64,000 nt of DNA, taken from Methylohalobius crimeensis 10Ki. GTDB taxonomy: Bacteria > Pseudomonadota > Gammaproteobacteria > Methylococcales > Methylothermaceae. Below the pieces are notes generated by a model. It saw only the letters and a program-made list of their open reading frames with translations, searched no databases and was not told where the DNA came from. This document shows, piece by piece, positions 16,787 through 27,215 of this stretch; the first letter of the stretch is position 1; the number at the start of each line of letters is the position of its first letter. A program made the position numbers and the translations under genes. The stretch covers positions 1,798,001 through 1,862,000 of the forward strand of contig NZ_ATXB01000001.1 in NCBI RefSeq assembly GCF_000421465.1, given 5' to 3'.

Positions 16787-17363
16787 TTTTCTTCGTCGGC
16801 GATCCTCATGGCCGGTTCCAGCCAATTATCGATTGCGTCCAAACCCATCGGCCCGATGCCGTGATCCTTTTGGGCGACATGACCCCGGACCGGCCGCTGG
16901 ATGAGGTTTTGGCGCCAATTCTGGATGTGACCGAAGTCTACTGGATCCCAGTCAACCATGATGGCGACCGGGATGAATGGTACGACCGTGTTTTCGGATC
17001 CGGTTTAGCCGAGCGCAATATTCACGGCCGCGTAGTCCAAATCGGCAACATCCGGATTGCCGGACTTGGCGGCGTGTTCCGCGGCAAGATCTGGTTTCCA
17101 AAGGACAACTCCGACACCCATGGCTGGCCGACAAAAAAAAAGAATGGTTCCGGTCGATGGGAAAAGGCAATCGCTGGCGTGGTGGGATGCCACGGAAGCA
17201 CCGGGTCACGATTTTCCCTTGCGAATTCGATAGGCTCAAGCTTAACCGGGCCCATGTCCTGGTGACCCACGAAGCCCCGTCTTGTCACCGGCACGGTTTT
17301 GTTGCCCTCGATGAACTGGCATCGAACCTGGGGGCCAGGAAAGTCTTCCACGGCCATCAGTAA
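16783..17363 (+). pseudogene. Frameshifted, truncated metallophosphoesterase
   Basis: The first frame starts MIFFVGDPHGRFQPII and VILLGDMTPD, the first motifs of calcineurin-like phosphoesterases (D-x-H, GD). After IWFPKDNSDTHGWP the family sequence moves to another frame: KKKEWFRSMGKGNRWRGGMP, HVLVTHEAPSCHRHGF, VFHGHQ, then stop. A run of nine A residues near 17,133-17,141 is the likely slip site. The end lacks the residues after GHxH. A fragment of a paralogue lies at 10,870-11,298. Confidence 0.8.
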
Positions 17364-17405
17364 ACCACACCGACGGCCTATTAGGGAATCATCCGGGACA
17401 CGACA

Positions 17406-17443
17406 ATGAAAATGTCCCACCAGTACATAACCGACGAAACCGG
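17406..17443 (+). pseudogene. 5' scrap of a second Phd-type antitoxin gene
   Basis: These 38 bases match 15,569-15,606 at 35 positions, covering the first 12-13 codons (MKMSHQYITDETG) of the antitoxin. Continuity is lost afterward and a HicB gene begins at 17,458. It indicates a second copy of the antitoxin locus that was largely deleted. Confidence 0.6.
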
Positions 17444-17457
17444 ACCGATCCATTACC

Positions 17458-17646
17458 ATGCTCACCGTTGAAGTAGAACGCGAAGAAGATGGACGCTATA
17501 TCGCAGAAGTTCTCGAACTCCCCGGCGTCCTGACCTATGGATCGGATCGGGCCGAAGCGATCGCCAAAGCCGAAGCCTTGGCCTTGCGGGTACTAGCGGA
17601 GCGTTTGGAGCATGGCGAAGACATACCCGACTTGATTGCCGCGTGA
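17458..17646 (+). CDS. HicB-type antitoxin, pair 2
   Basis: This 62-residue protein (VEVEREEDGRYIAEVLELPG, then AIAKAEALALRVLAERLEHG) is a short HicB-like domain without a DNA-binding tail. It overlaps the downstream HicA start by 4 bp. In this pair the antitoxin gene comes first, the reverse of pair 1. Confidence 0.7.
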   Translation: MLTVEVEREEDGRYIAEVLELPGVLTYGSDRAEAIAKAEALALRVLAERLEHGEDIPDLIAA

Positions 17647-17843
17647 GTCATTGGTCAGCGTGTAAGGCAGCGGCTTTGATGCGTACTGGTTGGAAGGTAA
17701 AGCGGCAATCAGGTTCACATCGAACATTGGAACGACCAGGTTGGCAAGACGTCGTTTTCGCCTTCCACGATAGCGAAGAGATCGGGCCACGGATGATGGC
17801 GCGCATAGCAAAACAGGCCGGCCTTAAGCCTGAAGACCTGTAA
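17643..17843 (+). CDS. HicA-type toxin, pair 2
   Basis: The 66-residue protein starts at GTG 17643. It has the HicA core GWKVKRQSGSHRTLERPGW with the catalytic-type histidine, then VFAFHDSEEIGPRMMARIAK. Length and motifs fit a full mRNA interferase, and no frameshift is seen. Confidence 0.75.
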   Translation: MSHWSACKAAALMRTGWKVKRQSGSHRTLERPGWQDVVFAFHDSEEIGPRMMARIAKQAGLKPEDL

Positions 17844-18179
17844 TCACCACAAGCCAAAACCGGAAGGCCGGGACGTCCACCACGGCTGCGGCTGATATTT
17901 TCACGTTAGGCTGTTCAAATTCGGTGCATGCCATGAACATGAAACGCTTAGTGGTTGATGCACTTGTAATATTGGAACGGATAGTCCACATGGTACTGCT
18001 CAAGGAGGCAATTTGGCGCTTGAGCAGTCGTCAGAAAAAATCGTATTGCCAGATTGATGTGCATCGTGATTCACGACGACAAAAATACGCTCGAAGAGAA
18101 ACCTCTTGCTCGATCGGCTTGTCTATATAAGTGAACCATTATAAAAAACGCGAATACCATGATCGAGAAGAGGTGTGCC
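17844..18179. other. Gene-free stretch before the exported repeat protein
   Basis: No convincing gene is seen in about 335 bp. The last 60 bases are AT-rich (TATATAAG, ATTATAAAAAACG) and probably hold the promoter of the gene at 18,180, but I cannot place -35/-10 boxes with confidence. Confidence 0.4.
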
Positions 18180-18599
18180 ATGTTTACAATAAAATCGATG
18201 TTCAAGCAACGCTGGTTAGCTCCCATAGTGATAGGGGCGTTGGTTGGCGGAACGGCCGTAGCTGAAGTGCCCTCCCCCAGCGATCCGTCGGTTTTGGTGG
18301 GGCAGAATGCAATGATCTACGTGAATCAAGCTTCCAACAATGCAATCCACAGTTATAGCAACCCCGAAAACATGGAAGTGCCGGCGGTGTCTCCGAAGAT
18401 CGTCTACGTGAACCAGGGCTACGGCCAAGCGATTTTCAGCTACCCGAGGCAAGGACCCGATGCCACCGTGGCGTTCAACGTGGAATATGTCAATCCCGCC
18501 TATGGTCAAGCCATCTACAGCTATCCCCGCAATCATGGTCCGCGGGGCTGGTTGAAACTGATGCCTGCGGTGTCATGGCTGGAAGATAGCGGCAACTAA
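18180..18599 (+). CDS. Small exported protein with YVNxxxxxAIxSY repeats
   Basis: The 139-residue protein has a Sec signal peptide (MFTIKSMFKQRWLAPIVIGA and onward, cleavage likely after AVA) and three repeats: YVNQASNNAIHSY, YVNQGYGQAIFSYPR and YVNPAYGQAIYSYPR. No catalytic motif is seen and no family is recognised. GAAGAGGTG before ATG 18180 decides the start over an in-frame ATG at 18159. It is convergent with the urease operon. Confidence 0.65.
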   Translation: MFTIKSMFKQRWLAPIVIGALVGGTAVAEVPSPSDPSVLVGQNAMIYVNQASNNAIHSYSNPENMEVPAVSPKIVYVNQGYGQAIFSYPRQGPDATVAFNVEYVNPAYGQAIYSYPRNHGPRGWLKLMPAVSWLEDSGN

Positions 18600-18607
18600 C
18601 AGATGTA

Positions 18608-18637
18608 GGAATCCGGGGCCCGGTACCCTCGGATTCC
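18608..18637. terminator. Hairpin between convergent genes
   Basis: GGAATCCG-N14-CGGATTCC forms an 8-bp stem between the exported protein and ureG stop codons. No clear T tract follows, so it may act bidirectionally or weakly. Confidence 0.45.
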
Positions 18638-18654
18638 ATCACGAGACTTCCCGT

Positions 18655-19269
18655 TCAGCGTCCCAACATTCCCTGCTGGGCGATAAATGCCACCACCTCC
18701 GACAGCCCTTCGCAATTCTTCAGGTTGGTGAAAACGAACGGCCGATCTCCCCGCATCTTGCCGGCGTCGCGCTCCATCACCTCGAGCGATGCCCCGACGT
18801 GAGGAGCGAGATCGGTCTTGTTGATCACCAGCAGATCGGAACGGGTAATGCCGGGACCGCCTTTGCGCGGAATCTTGTCCCCGGCGGCCACGTCGATCAC
18901 ATAAATCGTAAGATCGGCCAATTCCGGGCTGAAGGTGGCGCTCAGGTTATCGCCGCCGCTTTCCACCAGGACACAGTCCAGATCCGGAAATCGCCGGCAC
19001 AAATCCTCCACTGCCGCGAGGTTCATGGAAGCATCTTCCCGAATCGCGGTGTGGGGGCATCCCCCCGTTTCCACTCCCACGATCCGTTCCTCCGGAAGCG
19101 CTTGGCTGCGAATCAAAAATTCCTGATCCTCGCGGGTGTAAATATCGTTGGTCACGACGGCGATCCGGTAACGGTCGCGCATGACCTTGCACAGAGCATC
19201 CACCAGCGCGGTCTTGCCCGAGCCCACCGGTCCCCCGATGCCCACTCTCAAAATCTCTCGTTCTGTCAT
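18655..19269 (-). CDS. ureG: Urease accessory GTPase UreG
   Basis: The 204-residue SIMIBI GTPase has the P-loop [15 protein letters not shown] (residues 11-25), the metal site CPH within [18 protein letters not shown], and [15 protein letters not shown] and [11 protein letters not shown] for guanine binding. UreG hydrolyses GTP to drive nickel delivery into apo-urease with UreF, UreD and UreE. It is the last gene of ureJDABCEFG; length and motifs are typical. Confidence 0.97.
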   Translation of the reverse strand: MTEREILRVGIGGPVGSGKTALVDALCKVMRDRYRIAVVTNDIYTREDQEFLIRSQALPEERIVGVETGGCPHTAIREDASMNLAAVEDLCRRFPDLDCVLVESGGDNLSATFSPELADLTIYVIDVAAGDKIPRKGGPGITRSDLLVINKTDLAPHVGASLEVMERDAGKMRGDRPFVFTNLKNCEGLSEVVAFIAQQGMLGR

Positions 19270-19294
19270 CGTTCACCTGCATAGCATTCAATTT

Positions 19295-19969
19295 TCAAGA
19301 CCGAAAGAGACGCGAATACTGAACCTCGTGCCGACTGCTGGAGAGAGCCAAACCGAAGGCGTTCCCGCCGATTTCCTCGTCGTCCAGTTCGAGGGCGCGT
19401 TTCGCCAGTTCGGGAATCCCTTCCCCCAATTCGGTGAGCAGCCGCTGGCCGTCCGCCTGCCCCAGCGGTACCAGCTTGACGGCGCACAGCACCTGATTTT
19501 CCAGCCAGCTCCATAAATAGCCGATGGCCGTTTCAAGCTCGGGAATGTCCCAATTCGCCGCCGCCAGGCTGAAGGAGGTGGCGAGGGTCGCATCGGGTCG
19601 AACGATCCACGGCTGCGCCCGGCTCACTTCTAGCCCGGTCAAGAGCCTGGCCAAAGCCTGGCCGCCCTGGCGGTCCTCCGCCCTGAGTTCCGCCGTTTCC
19701 CGGAATGATTGAAGTTGCTTGCTCCATCGCGCCAATGCCGCGTCATCGCCGTCCACCCATGCCCGGTGGAGACGAATCAGCAGCGGTGCATCGATCCGCG
19801 CCTGGCTTTGCGCCAGCAGCCCGCCGATCCACTCGCCGGCCTGTCCCCGGTTGCGGATCCAACCGTCCTCCACCGCCCGTTCCATGCCCTGGGAATAACT
19901 GTAGAGGCCGATGGGCAGGGCGGGACTGGCCAGCTGTAACAGCCTCACCAAAGCCAGATCAGTGAGCAT
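19295..19969 (-). CDS. ureF: Urease accessory protein UreF
   Basis: The 224-residue helical protein starts LALVRLLQLASPALPIGLYS, the usual UreF opening, and carries the conserved YSQGMERAVEDGWI region. UreF bridges UreD-bound urease and UreG and gates nickel insertion. Its start overlaps the ureE stop by 11 bp, and ureG follows after 25 bp. Confidence 0.95.
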   Translation of the reverse strand: MLTDLALVRLLQLASPALPIGLYSYSQGMERAVEDGWIRNRGQAGEWIGGLLAQSQARIDAPLLIRLHRAWVDGDDAALARWSKQLQSFRETAELRAEDRQGGQALARLLTGLEVSRAQPWIVRPDATLATSFSLAAANWDIPELETAIGYLWSWLENQVLCAVKLVPLGQADGQRLLTELGEGIPELAKRALELDDEEIGGNAFGLALSSSRHEVQYSRLFRS

Positions 19970-20417
19970 GGGAATGGGTAGGATACGCCCCGCCCTCGGG
20001 CTCGAAAGTTAGCCGCATCAATTCCACCGGCAAACCCAATCCGCGGACCAAATCGTCCAGGACATGATCGGCGAGATAGCGTAATTCCCCCGCTCCGATT
20101 TGAAGCGCCACATGCCGGTTGCCCAAGTGATAACACGCTCTTGCGAACAACCACGGGTCTTCGGTCCGGGCCACCGAAACCGGTTCGAGCGCGGCCCGGA
20201 TGCGGATGGTCCGGCCGTCTTCCGCGGCGAGCAGATCCCCATCCCGGAGCACCGTCCCGCGGGGAAGGAAGATTCCCGCCTCGAACCCGCCCTCGGTCCT
20301 CACCAAGAGGCGACTTTTCTGGCGCATTTGATAGCTCAAGGTGATCGTATCGCCGGGCACCGACCCCGGCGAGGCAAATCCCGATACTTTCAACATGATT
20401 TTGGTATTTTTTTCCAA
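19959..20417 (-). CDS. ureE: Urease nickel chaperone UreE
   Basis: The 152-residue protein shows the UreE pattern: DTITLSYQMRQKSRLLVRTE, then FLPRGTVLRDGDLLAAEDGR, HLGNRHVALQIGAGELRYLA with the conserved nickel-binding His, and a short C-terminal YPTHSHAH histidine tail. It hands Ni(II) to UreG. The TTG at 20417 has GGGGTGA at good spacing; ATG 20396 is an in-frame alternative without one. Confidence 0.93.
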   Translation of the reverse strand: MEKNTKIMLKVSGFASPGSVPGDTITLSYQMRQKSRLLVRTEGGFEAGIFLPRGTVLRDGDLLAAEDGRTIRIRAALEPVSVARTEDPWLFARACYHLGNRHVALQIGAGELRYLADHVLDDLVRGLGLPVELMRLTFEPEGGAYPTHSHAH

Positions 20418-20432
20418 TTGATGTCACCCCGA

Positions 20433-22132
<1,700 letters not shown>

Positions 22133-22136
<4 letters not shown>

Positions 22137-22438
22137 AGATCCCCCATGATCTGCTGCTGAAAGCCGTAAACCCGCCGGTGGCCGCCGAAGGGCACCAGGC
22201 GCACCTCGCGCGACTGCCCGGGCTCGAAGCGCACCGCGGTGCCCGCCGGCAGGTCCAGGCGAAACCCGCGGGCGCGGGCGCGGTCGAAGCGGAGCCCCGA
22301 ATTGGCTTCGTAAAAGTGGTAATGGGAACCCACCTGAACCGGGCGATCCCCGGTATTTTCGACCGTCAGGACAAGGACTTCCCGACCTTCGTTAAGCTCG
22401 ATATCCCCATCGGCCACCAAAATTTCCCCCGGTATCAT
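22133..22438 (-). CDS. ureB: Urease beta subunit
   Basis: The 101-residue subunit has the family core [40 protein letters not shown] and [12 protein letters not shown]. It is a structural part of the (ABC)3 urease and helps recruit the nickel chaperones. The gene is separate from ureA, as usual in proteobacteria. Confidence 0.97.
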
Positions 22439-22451
22439 GCCATTTCCTCCC

Positions 22452-22754
22452 TCAAACGATCGGATTGTGCACCGTGACCAGCTTGGTGCCGTCCGGAAAC
22501 GTGGCTTCCACCTGAACCTCCGGGATCATTTCCGCCACGCCGTCCATAACGTCGTTTCGATCCAGCAGGGTCCGCCCGTAGTCCATCAGTTCCGCCACGC
22601 GGCGACCCTCCCGGGCGCCTTCCAGCAGCGCGGCGCTGATATAGGCCACCGCTTCCGGCTGATTGAGCTTCAACCCCTTGGCCTTGCGCCGTTCGGCCAA
22701 CAAGGCGGCGGTGAAAAGCAATAGCTTATCTTTTTCTCTGGGTGTCAGTTGCAT
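22452..22754 (-). CDS. ureA: Urease gamma subunit
   Basis: The 100-residue protein begins [20 protein letters not shown], the standard gamma-subunit opening, and ends [19 protein letters not shown]. It lies 13 bp before ureB. About 190 bp separate it from ureD and hold a nested palindrome instead of the usual short gap. Confidence 0.97.
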   Translation of the reverse strand: MQLTPREKDKLLLFTAALLAERRKAKGLKLNQPEAVAYISAALLEGAREGRRVAELMDYGRTLLDRNDVMDGVAEMIPEVQVEATFPDGTKLVTVHNPIV

Positions 22755-22806
22755 ACCAATCTCCTTGCTTCACATCAGGGACGAAATCAGGAGGCGGGGA
22801 GTACGG

Positions 22807-22902
22807 GTCGGGGGGAACGCTCCGGGACACGCGGTAAATACCTCCCTGTACGCTCGATCGCAGCATCCTTGCTGCGATCGGTCCCGGAGCGTTCCCCCCG
22901 AC
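22807..22902. repeat. Nested palindromic repeat, copy 1 (ureD-ureA gap)
   Basis: Perfect 22-bp arms (22807-22828 and 22881-22902) enclose a core, GCGGTAAATACCTCCCTG then TACGCTC, and an inner hairpin GATCGCAGCA-TCCT-TGCTGCGATC (22856-22879). The core pattern is shared with copies at 28,302 and 40,790, while the long arms differ completely in sequence. It may fold in the ure mRNA between ureD and ureA. Confidence 0.85.
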
Positions 22903-22941
22903 TCTCCTTTTCAACTTCTGCAGCTTCGACATCAAACCGGC

Positions 22942-23769
22942 TCACGTAGCCCAAATCCGAGGTGGACACGCGGGTCGTCCGACGATATCGGGCCGGATCT
23001 CGCTCCAAATCTCCATGAACAGGTGTCGCAAGGGGGCCATTCGCCGCCCCCAACCGCGGCAAACCAGGACGCCGTCCACCAGGGTCGCGCCGAATCCGTC
23101 CTTGTCGCCGACGAGGCCCCGAACCCTCTCCACTAAATCCTGCGTGGCGGGATAGGCGTAAAGGGCCGCCCCACACGGATTCCCCCTTAGGCCCCAAATC
23201 GCCGCCAGTGCTTCACGATTCAATTCGAACCGCTCGACGAGCAGCGGCTCGCCTTCCAATCGGAGCGCACACCCCAAACCCACTCGCCCCCGCTCGAACC
23301 CTTCACCGGCCGCCGGACGGCCCAGGCAAAAGCCTTCCCAGCCGATGAATCCGGCCCCGGCGGAAAGATTCACCCAGGTCTCCGTCGCCACACAGGAGCC
23401 CTCATAGAAAATATTTTCCTGGGGCAGCCATTCCAATACGGCCCCGGAATTCACCGACAGACTCACCGTTTGATGCGCCGTCGCTCCCTCGCTGCGGTAG
23501 AACTTTCCCGCGGCGGGCGTGGTGGCCAACACTTGCGCGTCCGCTCCCACTTCGATTTCGATCGCCAAGCGGTCGCCCGCCACCACCCCACCCGGCGGGT
23601 GGAGCAGATAGGCATGGCAAACGCCGCCCTCGGGATAAAACGGCCGCTGTACCAGAAGCGGGCCATGTCTTCGCCGAGCGGCCAGGACGGTGCGCTCCGG
23701 GCGCTTCTCGAAACCCAGCCGGAGGCCGGCCGACCAACCTTCCCCTACCGAGTTCGCCAGCGCTATCAC
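22942..23769 (-). CDS. ureD: Urease accessory protein UreD
   Basis: The protein of about 275 residues has the UreD hallmarks GPLLVQRPFYPEGGVCHAYL, HPPGGVVAGDRLAIEIEV, TTPAAGKFYRSEG and LEWLPQENIFYEG. It scaffolds the UreD-UreF-UreG complex on apo-urease. The start is taken at GTG 23769, 5 bp after the ureJ stop with GGAG upstream; a longer frame would run 84 bases into ureJ. Confidence 0.93.
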   Translation of the reverse strand: MIALANSVGEGWSAGLRLGFEKRPERTVLAARRRHGPLLVQRPFYPEGGVCHAYLLHPPGGVVAGDRLAIEIEVGADAQVLATTPAAGKFYRSEGATAHQTVSLSVNSGAVLEWLPQENIFYEGSCVATETWVNLSAGAGFIGWEGFCLGRPAAGEGFERGRVGLGCALRLEGEPLLVERFELNREALAAIWGLRGNPCGAALYAYPATQDLVERVRGLVGDKDGFGATLVDGVLVCRGWGRRMAPLRHLFMEIWSEIRPDIVGRPACPPRIWAT

Positions 23770-23774
23770 CGGAA

Positions 23775-24362
23775 TTAAACTCCGGTCAAAAGATACGTCC
23801 CGACGCCGGCGCACAACATTCCGAAGGTCAAACGCGGCCAGCGGTAGCGGCAAGTCCAGCGTCCCAATCCGAACCCCGCCGTCTGCAGCATCGCGGTGGC
23901 GGTCAAAAATCCGCTGGCGTAGGCAATCGCACCCGTTTCATGCCCCATCTCCGCGGCATGCACATAGCCGTGAAACAGGGCGAATGCCGTTACCCCCATC
24001 ATCGCGGGCACCATCGCCGCACGCCAATTGCGCAACAGCACTCCCCCCATCATCACCACCGACAGGGAAACCAGCACCTCGGCCTCGGACCAAACCATCC
24101 CCCATTGCTGAACGGCGGCTCCCAGCGCCATGGCCGAGACGAAGTTCAATGGCAATAACCATCGCGCGTATCCGCCCATCATCGCGGCCCACCAGCCGAC
24201 CGCCAATAAAACCAAAAGATGGTCTATGCCGGCGAACGGGTGCACCAGACCGGCGGTGAATCCGCCCGTCGGCCCGATCCCGGTATGCGCCAAGGCCGCG
24301 CCGGGGGCCAGGGTGCATGCCATGAGCAATACGCCTATCATCTCCCAAACTCGAAAGTTCAT
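23775..24362 (-). CDS. ureJ: HupE/UreJ-family membrane protein
   Basis: The 195-residue protein has a signal sequence ending at ALA, then HTGIGPTGGFTAGLVHPFAG and IDHLLVLLAVG, the HupE/UreJ signature with histidines likely to bind nickel, and six hydrophobic segments. HupE/UreJ proteins are nickel permeases linked to urease or hydrogenase. GGAGGG precedes ATG 24362. It is the first gene of the ure operon; an IS110-family element lies directly upstream and may have separated the operon from its promoter. Confidence 0.88.
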   Translation of the reverse strand: MNFRVWEMIGVLLMACTLAPGAALAHTGIGPTGGFTAGLVHPFAGIDHLLVLLAVGWWAAMMGGYARWLLPLNFVSAMALGAAVQQWGMVWSEAEVLVSLSVVMMGGVLLRNWRAAMVPAMMGVTAFALFHGYVHAAEMGHETGAIAYASGFLTATAMLQTAGFGLGRWTCRYRWPRLTFGMLCAGVGTYLLTGV

Positions 24363-24409
24363 CGCAAACCCTCCTATTCCAAGTTCAAAGCAATCGACCA
24401 ATACCTCCC

Positions 24410-25545
<1,136 letters not shown>

Positions 25546-25560
25546 CTTTAAACACGGTTG

Positions 25561-25661
25561 CTCTCCCGCTGGCGGGTCGGGGTGAGGGTGGAATCAATCA
25601 GGAATATTCCTTGAATTTGAACCACCCTCATCCTTGCCTTCTCCCGCCAGCGGGAGAAGGG
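25561..25661. repeat. CTCTCCCGCTGGCGGG repeat, copy 1, abutting the IS
   Basis: CTCTCCCGCTGGCGGG with a downstream GGGTGAGGGTGG is matched in inverse by CCACCCTCATCC and CTTCTCCCGCCAGCGGGAGA. The whole unit is about 100 bp with complementary ends. Related copies are at 40,919 and 50,435. The IS110 right end joins directly to it. Confidence 0.75.
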
Positions 25662-25681
25662 ACTCTGCTTGAGTTTTATAC

Positions 25682-26377
25682 TCACACCGTCAAGTACTCC
25701 CGTACCAACTCCTCCGACAATTCCTCCATAGCCCCCGCGGCGGTGATCCGTCCCTTGTTCATCACATGGAATCGGTCGGCCACCCGCCGCACGAAATGCA
25801 GTTTCTGCTCCACCAACAGAACCGTCAACCGTTCCTCTCGGTTGAGCCTAAGAATAATGTCGCCGATCTCGTGCACGATGTTGGGCTGAATCCCCTCGGT
25901 GGGCTCGTCCAGAATGAGCAGTTTGGGGCCGACGGCCAGGGCACGGCCGATCGCCAATTGCTGCTGCTGCCCGCCGGAAAGGTCGCCGCCGCACCGGCGC
26001 CGCATCTGCTTGAGCACCGGAAAGAGCTCGAAGATCCGCTCCGGCAACTTGCGCACGCCGTCCCGGCGGGCAAGCAGACCCAAGCGCAGGTTTTCCTCCA
26101 CCGTGAGGCGGGGAAAAATCTCGCGCCCCTGGGGGACATAACCGATTCCGAGGCGGGCGCGCCATTCGGCGGGTGCGCCGGCGATTTCTTCCCCCGCAAA
26201 ATCGATCCGCCCCGAAGCCGAAGGCAACAGGCCCATGATGCACTTGAGCAAAGTGGTCTTGCCCACGCCGTTGCGGCCCAGCAGGCAGACACACTTTCCA
26301 TCGGGCACCTCGAGGCCGATATTCCACAGAGTATGGCTTTGGCCGTAGTATTGCTCCAATCCTTCTACGCGCAGCAT
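25682..26377 (-). CDS. urtE: Urea ABC transporter ATPase UrtE
   Basis: The 231-residue ATPase has Walker A GRNGVGKTT, signature LSGGQQQQLAIGRAL, Walker B LLILDEPTEGIQPNIV and the H-loop region. It closely follows LivF/UrtE. With UrtD it powers urea import through UrtBC. Its start lies one base after the urtD stop. It is the last gene before the IS110 element and urease. Confidence 0.95.
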   Translation of the reverse strand: MLRVEGLEQYYGQSHTLWNIGLEVPDGKCVCLLGRNGVGKTTLLKCIMGLLPSASGRIDFAGEEIAGAPAEWRARLGIGYVPQGREIFPRLTVEENLRLGLLARRDGVRKLPERIFELFPVLKQMRRRCGGDLSGGQQQQLAIGRALAVGPKLLILDEPTEGIQPNIVHEIGDIILRLNREERLTVLLVEQKLHFVRRVADRFHVMNKGRITAAGAMEELSEELVREYLTV

Positions 26378-26378
26378 G

Positions 26379-27215
26379 TCATTCTCCCAAGTAAACCTCG
26401 ATCACTCTCGGATCGGCCTGCACCTGATCCATTCGGCCCTCGGCGAGTACCCTGCCCTCGTGCAGGACGGTCACCCGCCGGGCGATGGCGCGCACGAATT
26501 CCATGTCGTGCTCCACCACGATCACCGAATGCGCGCCCGCCAGCGAGTTCAGCAGATCCGCCGTCCGCTCGATTTCCTGCTGGGTCATCCCCGCCACCGG
26601 TTCGTCGAGCAAAAGTACCCGCGGATTCTGCGCCAGCAGCATGCCGATCTCCAACCACTGTTTCTGGCCGTGGGAAAGCGCGCCCGCGAAGCGATCCCTC
26701 GCGTCCTCCAATCCCACCGTCTCGAGCACTTCATGGATGCGGTCCCGCTGGGCAGCGGTCAGGCGTGCCAGCAGAGTGGGCCACACCCGCTTGTCGGTCT
26801 TGAGAGAAAGGTGCAGGTTTTCCCAGACCGTATGCTCGGGAAAGACGGAAGGCTTTTGAAACTTGCGCCCGATGCCCGCCGCGGCGATTTCCGGTTCGCT
26901 CATCCGGCTCAGATCCAGGGTTTGGCCGAAATAGGCCGAACCGGACACCGGCCGGGTCTTGCCCGTCATCACGTCCATCATGGTGGTCTTGCCCGCCCCG
27001 TTGGGGCCGATGATGCAGCGCAGCTCGCCGTCGTCCACGTACAGGCTCAATCCATCCAGCGCCTTGAAACCGTCGAAGCTCACGGTCACGTCATCCAGAT
27101 ACAATATCGGGCCGTGACTGGTATCGATCTCCCCCGGAATGACCGGATGACTGCGTACAGCGACGAAGTCGAAGACGCGATCGCGCCGAAAAAAATCCTG
27201 CATCGCACTGTTCAT
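26379..27215 (-). CDS. urtD: Urea ABC transporter ATPase UrtD
   Basis: The 278-residue LivG-type ATPase has Walker A GPNGAGKTTMMDVMTG, signature LSHGQKQWLEIGMLLAQ and Walker B VLLLDEPVAGMTQQE. An N-terminal extension of about 38 residues precedes the ABC core. ATG 27215 overlaps the urtC stop by 4 bp. Confidence 0.95.
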   Translation of the reverse strand: MNSAMQDFFRRDRVFDFVAVRSHPVIPGEIDTSHGPILYLDDVTVSFDGFKALDGLSLYVDDGELRCIIGPNGAGKTTMMDVMTGKTRPVSGSAYFGQTLDLSRMSEPEIAAAGIGRKFQKPSVFPEHTVWENLHLSLKTDKRVWPTLLARLTAAQRDRIHEVLETVGLEDARDRFAGALSHGQKQWLEIGMLLAQNPRVLLLDEPVAGMTQQEIERTADLLNSLAGAHSVIVVEHDMEFVRAIARRVTVLHEGRVLAEGRMDQVQADPRVIEVYLGE

